Positions 26,175 through 34,468 are shown, counted from the first letter of the stretch. The stretch: DNA of 34,468 bases from an uncultured Rhodobiaceae bacterium (GCA_913030915.1 CAJWEW010000015.1:1-34468); one strand, 5' to 3'. The notes: generated by a model from the sequence alone, not told the origin. A program made the numbers and translations.

Positions 26175-27476
26175 TTGATTAGATATATAAAGAAACGTTC
26201 GGAATCGAATAATGTAGGTGAAGATAAATCATCAATTGAAGAAACAGTCAGATCAATCCTAAGCGATATTAGAGAAAGAGGCGATGCCGCAGTGGAGCAT
26301 TATTCAGGACATTTTGATAACTGGAGCCCCGAGAACTTTCGCTTATCTGAAGATGAAATTGATGCGGCGATATCAAAATTAAATAAATCTGAGATCGAAG
26401 ATATACAATTTGCACAAAATCAAATCAGGCACTTCGCACAAAAGCAACTAGAGACAATGAATGAGCTGGAGGTTGAAACACTTCCGGGAGTATTTCTTGG
26501 CCACAAGCATATACCGATAGAAAATGTAGGGTGCTATGTGCCAGGCGGGCGATATCCTATGGTTGCATCAGCACATATGAGCGTTTTGACTGCGAAAGTG
26601 GCTGGAGCAAAAAGAGTAATTGCATGCGCCCCGCCTTATAATGGAGGGGCTCATCCAGCAACAATAGCAGCGATGCATTTTGCGGGTGCGGATGAAATTT
26701 ACCTTATTGGTGGGGTTCAAGCGATTGGTGCAATGGGTATCGGTACTGAAAAAATTGAGCCTGTGAATATGATTGTTGGCCCTGGTAACTCTTATGTTGC
26801 AGAAGCAAAAAAACAAATGTTTGGGGAGATTGGGATTGACCTAATTGCTGGACCAACGGAAACATTAGTTATTGCCGATGACACATCAGATGGAGAAATC
26901 TGTGCTACAGATTTACTGGGTCAAGCAGAGCACGGACCAACATCACCCGCCATCTTAATTACTGACTCAGAAAAATTAGCCGAAGATACTCTAAGTGAAA
27001 TTGATAGGCTTCTCGAAATACTACCAACGGCTAATATAACAAAAGGTTCTTGGGAAAACTTTGGTGAGATTATACTTTGTGAAGACCAAGAAGACATGCT
27101 CATTGAAGCGAATAAATTAGCTTATGAACATGTTCAAGTGATGACAAAGGATCCATCATACTATTTGAAAAATCTTAAAAATTTTGGTTCACTATTTTTA
27201 GGGCAAGAAACTAATGTTGCCTATGGCGATAAAGTTATTGGAACAAATCATACACTTCCTACCAAAGAGGCAAGCAAATATACAGGTGGGCTTTGGGTTG
27301 GTAAATTCTTAAAAACCTGCACCTATCAAAGAGTTGAGAATAAAGATACATCAGCGCAAATTGGTGAGGTGTGCTCCAGATTGTGCATGCTAGAAGGATT
27401 TGCTGGGCATGCTGAGCAAGCTAATATTCGAGTTAGAAGATATACAGGTAAGAACGTACCCTATCCTGAAAAATAA
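26175..27476 (+). CDS. Histidinol dehydrogenase-family protein, possibly HpsN-like (catabolic paralog)
   Basis: [85 protein letters not shown]; catalytic EH retained (LAYEHVQVM). Confidence 0.88.
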   Translation: MIRYIKKRSESNNVGEDKSSIEETVRSILSDIRERGDAAVEHYSGHFDNWSPENFRLSEDEIDAAISKLNKSEIEDIQFAQNQIRHFAQKQLETMNELEVETLPGVFLGHKHIPIENVGCYVPGGRYPMVASAHMSVLTAKVAGAKRVIACAPPYNGGAHPATIAAMHFAGADEIYLIGGVQAIGAMGIGTEKIEPVNMIVGPGNSYVAEAKKQMFGEIGIDLIAGPTETLVIADDTSDGEICATDLLGQAEHGPTSPAILITDSEKLAEDTLSEIDRLLEILPTANITKGSWENFGEIILCEDQEDMLIEANKLAYEHVQVMTKDPSYYLKNLKNFGSLFLGQETNVAYGDKVIGTNHTLPTKEASKYTGGLWVGKFLKTCTYQRVENKDTSAQIGEVCSRLCMLEGFAGHAEQANIRVRRYTGKNVPYPEK

Positions 27477-27478
27477 AA

Positions 27479-28261
27479 CTATCCAGCTAATTTGTGATAC
27501 GGCGCTTGAAGTCCTTCAATGACTTTTGGCATTGTTTTGTCAATGTCAAGGATAGGTAAACCGTGAGTGGGTGCAATATATTTTATATCTAGTTCATCCA
27601 CGAGCTCTTTTAACCTCTTTGTGTAGATCTCCATATCAACGAAGTTAGTCCAAAATAGTGCTAGTTCTGCAAATACTGCTGAAACGTCAAACAAATCAAG
27701 TGTGTCAGCTTCTTCAGCGATCATTCCACAGTGACCATCCCAATGATAGTGGCTGTAAGCAAAGCCATCACCAGGAAAAAGCAAGTTGTAAGGTGTAATA
27801 TATCCCCACAATGAAGTCCTCATATCTCTGACAACAGGCTCAGCTGCAATAAAATTCATGCCGCCACCCAAGTCGATAGAGTCACCAACTTCCATAGCTT
27901 TAAAATTAGCGCTATAATTGGGAAATGCCATGTGATAATCGTTCACATCGCCATGAATTTCAATATCCGGGTAAATGTTTAGAAACCTCCCTACACCTCC
28001 GGCATGAGGAGTCTCTTGGTGTGTAATAAATATATATTTTAGTGGGATCTTTTTCTTTTCAAGAATTCCAACAATTTGATCATGTAATTCATTGAAATCC
28101 TTTGGGTGTCCTGTTTCAACAAGTAAAGCTGCCTCTTCCCCAATAACTAGATACGAAGAGTTATAGGAATGATATATTTTTCCTTGGTATCTTTGCTCAA
28201 GGCAATCTCCAAGCCAATATACATTTTTTAGTATTTCTCGTGGTAGCTTACTTTTCGACAT
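27479..28261 (-). CDS. MBL-fold protein related to the flavodiiron (oxygen-binding diiron) domain, altered metal motif
   Basis: FITHQETPHAGG in place of HxExDH; LLFPGDGFAY; YIAPTHGLPI; no flavodoxin domain. Confidence 0.75.
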   Translation of the reverse strand: MSKSKLPREILKNVYWLGDCLEQRYQGKIYHSYNSSYLVIGEEAALLVETGHPKDFNELHDQIVGILEKKKIPLKYIFITHQETPHAGGVGRFLNIYPDIEIHGDVNDYHMAFPNYSANFKAMEVGDSIDLGGGMNFIAAEPVVRDMRTSLWGYITPYNLLFPGDGFAYSHYHWDGHCGMIAEEADTLDLFDVSAVFAELALFWTNFVDMEIYTKRLKELVDELDIKYIAPTHGLPILDIDKTMPKVIEGLQAPYHKLAG

Positions 28262-28263
28262 AT

Positions 28264-29127
28264 TTACCTCATTTGATTTCTTGCCACATAATGTGCTTTT
28301 GTTTTTGTTATGTCAAGCTCATCCAGAATATTATCAAGTAATTCAAACTGCTTTTGAACTAATTTTTTTCCTTTGAATATTTTACCGTATCCTGGAGCCA
28401 GTGTTTCGATATCGTAGGAGTCATATACTTTCTTTATGTTATCTCGCAAAAGCCGTGTCTTTGCACCTTCAAGCCACCAATAACGAGTATTTAGCAGAAA
28501 AGATTTGATGTAGCCAATAGAGAACTCCTCTTCAGGATTTGTTATTATCCAATCCTCAGTATTTTTTTCTGCAATTCCATAATTGAACATATCAGATGAA
28601 AATAGAATTTTTGTTTTCTCATCATATATCCATGAGGTGTTTATAAGCCTCAGGGGTGCACTTATTACCTGTATGTTCCTACCTGTATTTTCACCAACCA
28701 CACAGTCAACCGTGCCTCTTAGTATATTTGTAGGTATCTCTTTAAGGCTCCAGTCTCTCTCTTTATCTGTAAAATCAAACCAGTCAGGACCTTCCGGATG
28801 TGGCGAATAAAATGCCACGACATTAAAATTGTATGTAATCGCTTTTACATTTCCTACTGACATGAATTCATTAATTCTCAGTGGTATTATTGATAATGGT
28901 ATATCCGGATCGAGAATAGATTTTAATTGATGTAATATTTTTTCTTGATGAAAGAGGTAACCGGTATCAAATAAAAAAGCTCCACTATCTTCTTTTATGA
29001 GATAACAATTCAGCGGAACATAACCTTCTTCATTTTGAGGATAGGCACTCAATCGACCGTCTAGTTTAACAATATTTTGTATTGAAAAAGCTTTATTAGG
29101 CGATAGTTCTATTATATTATCTTCCAA
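28264..29127 (-). CDS. MBL-fold protein related to the flavodiiron domain, heavily degenerate metal motif
   Basis: VPLNCYLIKEDSGAFLFDTGY; INEFMSVGNVKAI at the HxExDHxG position; ILFSSDMFNYG; LAPGYGKIFKG. Confidence 0.65.
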   Translation of the reverse strand: MEDNIIELSPNKAFSIQNIVKLDGRLSAYPQNEEGYVPLNCYLIKEDSGAFLFDTGYLFHQEKILHQLKSILDPDIPLSIIPLRINEFMSVGNVKAITYNFNVVAFYSPHPEGPDWFDFTDKERDWSLKEIPTNILRGTVDCVVGENTGRNIQVISAPLRLINTSWIYDEKTKILFSSDMFNYGIAEKNTEDWIITNPEEEFSIGYIKSFLLNTRYWWLEGAKTRLLRDNIKKVYDSYDIETLAPGYGKIFKGKKLVQKQFELLDNILDELDITKTKAHYVARNQMR

Positions 29128-29209
29128 GTTAGCCCCCTATTAAAGATACGTATTAGTAACACCATTTAAATAAAATTTTAAGTTAAAAATTACCTCTGCT
29201 TGAAGGCTC

Positions 29210-30091
29210 ATGAATAAACTGGAAAATCAAAGCTACGCTGAAAGAAATAAAGGCCCAATATTCGCTGTCTTGTCATCCTTGTGCTATGGATTAAATAATC
29301 CTCTAGCAGCGCTTGCAGCTCAAAATGGTATCTCAACAACTTTTTCGGTGCTATCACGTGCCACATTCATGTTTGCAATATCTCTGACACTTGCAGTTAT
29401 GGGTAAATTGGATTTTAAAATCCCCAAAGAAGTAAGGGTGTACGTTGTAATAATGGCTATCGCAACAGCACTGATTAACTTATGTTATGTTGGCTCAATA
29501 AATTTCATTTCAGTGTCTCTTGCAGCAATAATATTCTTCACGTTCCCGATACAAATACTACTGGTAAGCATAATTAGAGGACGCCAAAATATCAGGACAA
29601 GTGACATTATTATTTTTGCGGTAGTATTCATAGGTTTAATCTTTGTTATTGTTCCGGATTTTAATAACATAGACCCGCTTGGCGTCTCATTAGCAGGATT
29701 ATCGAGTATAAGTGCAACTTTTTTGTACTTCGCAGCAGGTGTTGCATCCAGAAAACTAAGTCCAATTATTTTAGGTTTTTGGGTGCATGTATTTGTATTG
29801 CCAGTTCTGGCCTTATCTTTTTTGATCCTTTCGCCTAATATAGTACTAAATGAATTATCATCATATCTACCTGTCTTGATAATGTCACTTTGCTATATTG
29901 GCGCTTACTATTTTCAAATGTTGTCGTTAAGATTTACATCTGTTTTGATTTCAGGACTTTTTTTTAATACTGAGCCATTGCTTACAGCGGTCGCGGCAGC
30001 GTTGATACTTGATGAAAGATTACTATTCTCTCAATATGTAGGGGGCATATTAATTTTTGTGTCATTAATAATTGTTAGCATACGTAAATAA
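29210..30091 (+). CDS. EamA/DMT family transporter
   Basis: About ten hydrophobic helices in two halves; YGLNNPLAALAA; SGLFFNTEPLLTAVAAALILDERLLFSQYVGGILIFVSLI. Confidence 0.88.
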   Translation: MNKLENQSYAERNKGPIFAVLSSLCYGLNNPLAALAAQNGISTTFSVLSRATFMFAISLTLAVMGKLDFKIPKEVRVYVVIMAIATALINLCYVGSINFISVSLAAIIFFTFPIQILLVSIIRGRQNIRTSDIIIFAVVFIGLIFVIVPDFNNIDPLGVSLAGLSSISATFLYFAAGVASRKLSPIILGFWVHVFVLPVLALSFLILSPNIVLNELSSYLPVLIMSLCYIGAYYFQMLSLRFTSVLISGLFFNTEPLLTAVAAALILDERLLFSQYVGGILIFVSLIIVSIRK

Positions 30092-30093
30092 CA

Positions 30094-30333
30094 TTACAAA
30101 ACCTGAATCTCACAAAATATGGACTCCTCAGTATCTTTTATATAGATTAGTTTACAATTTGACTCACGGCAAAACGTTGGTAGATCAATTTTAATCATTG
30201 GATCCGTGGCAATAATTTTGAGTCTTTCACCTTTTTTCAAGGTCTTAACTGCCTTTTTTATTTTTAGTACCGGTATTGGACAATTGTATCCAGAAACGTC
30301 TATTTTATGTGAATTCATTATTATACCAAACAT
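30094..30333 (-). CDS. TusA-like sulfurtransferase-family protein
   Basis: IDVSGYNCPIPVLKIKKAVKTLKKGERLKIIATDP with CPxP motif; start possibly MNSHKID. Confidence 0.87.
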   Translation of the reverse strand: MFGIIMNSHKIDVSGYNCPIPVLKIKKAVKTLKKGERLKIIATDPMIKIDLPTFCRESNCKLIYIKDTEESIFCEIQVL

Positions 30334-30535
30334 TCGTTCGAATATATATTTAAGCCTTAATAGGGCTAAATATTAGCATAGATTTATTTCAAATCAACAC
30401 GAATAAGGCTATACTTATACTAAATTATTCAAAATAAATATTTGTATATTTAATAAATTAAGATATTTATTATGTAATGTGTGGTTAAATTCAGTTTGAA
30501 GAATTGATAATATAAATCACAAAGAGTTTTACTAA

Positions 30536-31036
30536 ATGCAAGAATTAGAAATCAGCGATATTGGAATGCTCATACTTCGTATTGCAGTCGCATACATCTA
30601 TCTTCATGGTTTTTACATGGTCGGATCAACGAAGATGCGAAGGGCTATTGGGCGCCAGAGAACTAGTATACTATTTCGTGGACTCGAGAATAGAAATTAC
30701 TTCAATTTTATAACCTATTTTGCCCACTACTCTGGTTTATTTATGATGGGAACGGGCAGTCTATTGATCTTGACAGGCTTTTCGGTGAAATTGGGAGCTC
30801 TATTGCTTATACTTTTTACAATCCCTGCGATCATAGTACACAAACGGGAGTCCGTAAAATCACATATACTAGCCGATAAAATTAAGGAATACAGTAATAC
30901 TCAAACGCATGATGACATTACATTATTGGCGAATTTTAGTCATGCTGGACATCGCTCTTCAGGAAATAAAAATTATATGCTTCTGGCTGTAAACATCTAT
31001 CTATTTCTTATGGATAATTCAGTGTCATTCTTCTAA
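30536..31036 (+). CDS. DoxX-like membrane protein
   Basis: LILRIAVAYIYLHG; GTGSLLILTGFSVKLGALLLILFTIPAIIVHK; four-helix DoxX-like pattern, tentative. Confidence 0.55.
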   Translation: MQELEISDIGMLILRIAVAYIYLHGFYMVGSTKMRRAIGRQRTSILFRGLENRNYFNFITYFAHYSGLFMMGTGSLLILTGFSVKLGALLLILFTIPAIIVHKRESVKSHILADKIKEYSNTQTHDDITLLANFSHAGHRSSGNKNYMLLAVNIYLFLMDNSVSFF

Positions 31037-31054
31037 TTATAGAAAAACTACTGA

Positions 31055-32713
31055 TCAGATATTTTCACCAATTTCTAACGCAGGTCCGAGAACATTTGGA
31101 TCAATAATTAGCTCAATTAGAGTTGCGCTTTGACTAACTTTGGCTTTTTCAAATACATCTCCAAATTCAGCAGTTTCCGTTACTCGATAAGCATCAATAC
31201 CATAGGCATTTGCAAGGCCAATAAAATCAGGGTTTAATATGTCTGTCCCTATGATCCTCTTTGGAAAATTTCGCTCTTGATGCATTCTAATTGTTCCCAA
31301 TTTTTTATTGTTTATAATAATAAATATTGGATTCAATTTATTCTCAACCGCATTAATGATTTCCTGTCCTAGCATCATAAAGCATCCGTCACCATTAAAA
31401 CTCACAACAGTCTTTTTTGGATAAACTAACTTCGCAGCTATGGCTGCAGGAACAGCATAACCCATTGATCCACCTGTTGTAACAATTTGTGAACCAAGAT
31501 CGCGATATTGATAATATCTATGAACCCATTGTGAGTTGTTTCCTGAGCCAACAATAACAATATCATCATCACCTAGAGTTTTATTCAGATATGCCACCAC
31601 ATCAGATAGATTGAGGGTGCCACTCATTGGCGTTGGTTTAATAAATTCCAAATATTCTTTCCTTGCTGACTCGCGCCATTCTCTCCATGGTGGATTTTCA
31701 ATCTTCGGTAGAGATGTCAGGGCAGAAGCAAATTCTTGCATACCGCTTGGAATACCGATATCGGGATAATAAACAGAACCAATTTCATTTATGCCGGGAT
31801 GAACATGTACCAGATATTGATCAGGCTCAGGTACTTTTATTGTTGAATATCCTTGTGTGGTTACTTCACCAAGACGCGCTCCTAAAGCAAGGATGAAGTC
31901 GCTTTCCTTAATTCGTTTTTTTGTTTCTGCAGGAATGGCATAACTTGAATGCCCGATATAATTCTCATTTCTATTGTCAAACCTATCCTGGGCTCTGTAC
32001 GAAGTGAGTACCGGTATTGAGTTATCATCAACAAATTTAGTGAGTTTTTTTACAGCATCTTTTGTCCAAGTATTGCCACCAACAATTATAATAGGTTTTT
32101 TTGCCTCTTTGAGCTTTTCATAAAAACTATCCATTGCAGTCTTTGATGGACTTGATTGAAATATATCTGGTACAGGAGTTGTTCGCGATACGGTTTCATC
32201 CATCAACATATCTTCTGGAAGTGATAGTACGACTGGCCCTGGTCTTCCTGATTGTGAAATATAAAATGCTTTGTTTATAAATTCTGGAATCCTATCAGCA
32301 TCATTAATCTCAGCGACATACTTTGCCATTGGTTTAAACATTTCTTTATAGTCAATTTCTTGCTGAGCTTCTCGTTCTCTCTCATTTCTGGATACTTGAC
32401 CTATAAGCAATATAACAGGCGTTGAGTCTTGAAAAGCGGTGTGTATTCCATTTGATGCGTTTGTCGCACCTGGACCTCGTGAGACAAGGCAAATTCCAGG
32501 CTTGTTTGTCAACTTAGCATACGCATCAGCCATATTTGCTGCGCCGGACTCATGTCGGGTTGTTATTAATTGTATTTTATCTTTGTGATTATATAGGCCA
32601 TCCATTAGACCGAGATAGCTCTCACCTGGGACACAAAATACTGTATCGACTCCGTTAGTAAACAGTTGGTCTGCTAATAAATGACCACCAATTTTCTTAT
32701 TATTTTTTGTCAT
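31055..32713 (-). CDS. Thiamine pyrophosphate-dependent enzyme (acetolactate synthase-like)
   Basis: TVFCVPGESYLGLMDGLY; TTRHESGAANMADAYAK; FNGDGCFMMLGQEIINAVENKLNPIFIIINN. Confidence 0.92.
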   Translation of the reverse strand: MTKNNKKIGGHLLADQLFTNGVDTVFCVPGESYLGLMDGLYNHKDKIQLITTRHESGAANMADAYAKLTNKPGICLVSRGPGATNASNGIHTAFQDSTPVILLIGQVSRNEREREAQQEIDYKEMFKPMAKYVAEINDADRIPEFINKAFYISQSGRPGPVVLSLPEDMLMDETVSRTTPVPDIFQSSPSKTAMDSFYEKLKEAKKPIIIVGGNTWTKDAVKKLTKFVDDNSIPVLTSYRAQDRFDNRNENYIGHSSYAIPAETKKRIKESDFILALGARLGEVTTQGYSTIKVPEPDQYLVHVHPGINEIGSVYYPDIGIPSGMQEFASALTSLPKIENPPWREWRESARKEYLEFIKPTPMSGTLNLSDVVAYLNKTLGDDDIVIVGSGNNSQWVHRYYQYRDLGSQIVTTGGSMGYAVPAAIAAKLVYPKKTVVSFNGDGCFMMLGQEIINAVENKLNPIFIIINNKKLGTIRMHQERNFPKRIIGTDILNPDFIGLANAYGIDAYRVTETAEFGDVFEKAKVSQSATLIELIIDPNVLGPALEIGENI

Positions 32714-32723
32714 GGAACTTATA

Positions 32724-33506
32724 TTATACGCTTCTAATTAAACCACCGTCTACTCTTATATTACTGCCGTTGATATAACTTGCTTTCTCACTTGCTAAAA
32801 AGCACAAAACACTGGCAAATTCCTCAGGCGTTCCATATCTTCTAATAGGTATTTCGTTTGATGAAATTGATATTGCCTCATCATATGAGACTCCAAGCGA
32901 CTTTGCTCTTTGTGTGTTTACCTCCAATGTCCGCTCTGTAGTAATTCGCCCTGGCATCACTGTATTTACTGTTATACCATGCTCTGCTATTTGGTTTGAG
33001 AGGGTTTTCATAAAACCTGTTACAGCAGGTCTTATTGTATTGGAAACTGATAAGTTATCAATTGGCTGGACAACGCCTGATGATGTTATTGTAATAACCC
33101 TACCCCAATTTTTTTCAATCATGCTTGGTATGAGGCTATTTGTTATTCTTATGGTATTTAAAAGTATAGATTTAACGAAGAGCTGTAATACATTGTTATC
33201 TGTATCAATTGGATTTGATGGCGGTGGGCCGCCAGTATTATTAATTAGTATGTCATATTTTCTATCACTAATACCCGCTATAAGTGAACTGACGTCATTA
33301 TCTTTCGTTAAATCTGCGACAACAAAATCTGAACTTACCTTGTGCGCTTGTAAAATTTCTTCAGATACGATTTTGAGTTTTTCGGAGTCCCTTGCAATTA
33401 ATGTAGTATTGCATCCCTCTGAGGCTAGAGAATGTGCTGCAGCCTTACCAAGACCGGATGAAGCACCAAAAATAATTGCATTCTTCGCTTTTAATCCAAG
33501 ATCCAT
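32724..33506 (-). CDS. SDR family protein lacking the canonical YxxxK
   Basis: NAIIFGASSGLGKAAAHSLASEG; NNTGGPP; catalytic region TITSSGVVQPIDNLSVSNTIRPAV; SYINGSNIRVDGGL. Start set to 33506 because the longer ORF runs into tRNA-Leu. Confidence 0.9.
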   Translation of the reverse strand: MDLGLKAKNAIIFGASSGLGKAAAHSLASEGCNTTLIARDSEKLKIVSEEILQAHKVSSDFVVADLTKDNDVSSLIAGISDRKYDILINNTGGPPPSNPIDTDNNVLQLFVKSILLNTIRITNSLIPSMIEKNWGRVITITSSGVVQPIDNLSVSNTIRPAVTGFMKTLSNQIAEHGITVNTVMPGRITTERTLEVNTQRAKSLGVSYDEAISISSNEIPIRRYGTPEEFASVLCFLASEKASYINGSNIRVDGGLIRSV

Positions 33507-33521
33507 AGTTATCCTATTGAG

Positions 33522-33606
33522 TGGTGCCCCTGGCCGGACTCGAACCAGCACGCCCGAAAGCAACAGATTTTGAGTCTGTCGTGTCTACCAATTTCACCAC
33601 AGGGGC
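33522..33606 (-). tRNA. tRNA-Leu (anticodon CAA), CCA encoded
   Basis: Minus strand GCCCCTGTGGTGAAATTGGTAGACACGACAGACTCAAAATCTGTTGCTTTCGGGCGTGCTGGTTCGAGTCCGGCCAGGGGCACCA; long variable arm; loop CTCAAAA. Confidence 0.95.
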
Positions 33607-33628
33607 AATTTAAGTCCAGAGCAATAAA

Positions 33629-33967
33629 TTAAATAGCTTGCTCGTTCTTCTCGCCGGTCCTTATTCGGATGGCAGAGTCAATATCCCACATAAATATTTT
33701 ACCATCACCAATCTTCCCAGTATTTGCAGCTTCTGAAATTGTTTCAATCACTTTCTCAGAGATACTCTCTTCACAAACAACCTCAATTTTAAATTTTGGA
33801 ATGTAATTGATCTGATATTCCGCACCTCTATATATCTCTGTGTGACCTTTCGTTCTTCCAAAACCTTTTGACTCCGTAACTGTCATACCCATAACACCGA
33901 CATCATGCAGAGCCGTTCTGACATCTTCAAGTTTATGCGTCTGAATAATTGCCATTATCATTTTCAT
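33629..33967 (-). CDS. glnK: Nitrogen regulatory protein P-II (GlnK/GlnB)
   Basis: MKMIMAIIQTHKLEDVRTALHDVGVMGMTVTESKGFGRTKGHTEIYRGAEYQINYIPKFKIEVV; Tyr in T-loop RGAEY; next to amtB. Confidence 0.94.
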   Translation of the reverse strand: MKMIMAIIQTHKLEDVRTALHDVGVMGMTVTESKGFGRTKGHTEIYRGAEYQINYIPKFKIEVVCEESISEKVIETISEAANTGKIGDGKIFMWDIDSAIRIRTGEKNEQAI

Positions 33968-33988
33968 TTTTTATACTCCCCAAGTATT

Positions 33989-34468
33989 TTATAGTTTATA
34001 GCCTGTTTCACCATGAGCCCTGTAGTCAAGACCTTCAACCTCATCCTCATCCTCAACTCTTAGCCCGGTCACTGCCTTAGTAATACTTACAATTACTACT
34101 GTTGCAATAACACACCAAACAAGTGTTGCGAATATACCTGTTACCTGAACTCCAAGTTGACCCATGACAGTTACACCATCACCTAGACCAACACCGCCAA
34201 AAGTTGGGCTGATAAGAAACGCAACAAGTAAAGTACCGGTCGCACCACCAACACCATGAACTGCGAATACATCCAGTGAGTCATCAATTCTCAGGCGTAC
34301 CCTAATCAGATCTACTGCGAGATAACAGGCAACGCCGCCAGCAAAACCAAGTATTAGACCGCCCGGAACCCCAATAAAGCCGGATGCCGGCGTCACAGTT
34401 GCAAGCCCCGCTACCATGCCAGTAGCAACGCCAACCAGCGATGGCCGGCCAAACCTAAACCATTCAAT
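33989..34468 (-). CDS. amtB: Ammonium transporter AmtB (5' end beyond window)
   Basis: Frame open to the last base (IEWFRFGRPSLVGVATGMVAGLATVTPASGFIGVPGGLILGFAGG...DDSLDVFAVHGVGG). Confidence 0.94.
   Translation of the reverse strand: MEWFRFGRPSLVGVATGMVAGLATVTPASGFIGVPGGLILGFAGGVACYLAVDLIRVRLRIDDSLDVFAVHGVGGATGTLLVAFLISPTFGGVGLGDGVTVMGQLGVQVTGIFATLVWCVIATVVIVSITKAVTGLRVEDEDEVEGLDYRAHGETGYKL

Noticed and set aside
26175-27476. Annotation as biosynthetic hisD
   Set aside because: No his operon context and the C-terminal region differs from canonical HisD; family-level call only.
32914-33573. 219-aa plus-strand ORF
   Set aside because: Antisense to the SDR gene and runs into the tRNA-Leu; composition is that of a shadow ORF.
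1-34468. CRISPR array, rRNA operon, transposase/integrase or prophage
   Set aside because: No regularly spaced repeats, no rRNA sequence and no transposase, integrase or structural phage proteins seen in the ORFs.

Overview
AT-rich, gene-dense bacterial chromosome window. The tRNA-His gene (no encoded G-1, A73) and overall gene content suggest a marine-type alphaproteobacterium. From left to right: (1) a 3-oxoacid CoA-transferase pair (subunit A cut by the window start), convergent with an iron(III) ABC transporter binding protein and permease; (2) tRNA-His next to a retinal/carotenoid operon crtI-crtB-crtY-blh-ispH, with no rhodopsin or crtE in the window; (3) a large secreted beta-propeller/autotransporter-barrel protein; (4) small membrane or unknown genes, including a YkuK-type RNase H-like protein and a DUF4396 protein, then ung; (5) a ~17 kb mosaic of catabolic enzymes (about 14.7-32.7 kb): D-2-hydroxyacid dehydrogenase, two TPP enzymes, PanE-like reductase, acetamidase/formamidase, HIBADH-like, 2OG-Fe(II) oxygenase, CaiB/BaiF CoA-transferase, PuuE-like deacetylase, SDR, cyclase-family hydrolase, HisD-like dehydrogenase, two divergent flavodiiron-type MBL proteins, EamA, TusA-like, DoxX-like and a non-canonical SDR; (6) tRNA-Leu(CAA), a PII protein and amtB (cut by the window end). 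The catabolic mosaic is the best candidate for an undescribed system. Its substrate cannot be determined from sequence alone. All product calls come from reading the translated sequences and remembered family motifs; no database search was run.
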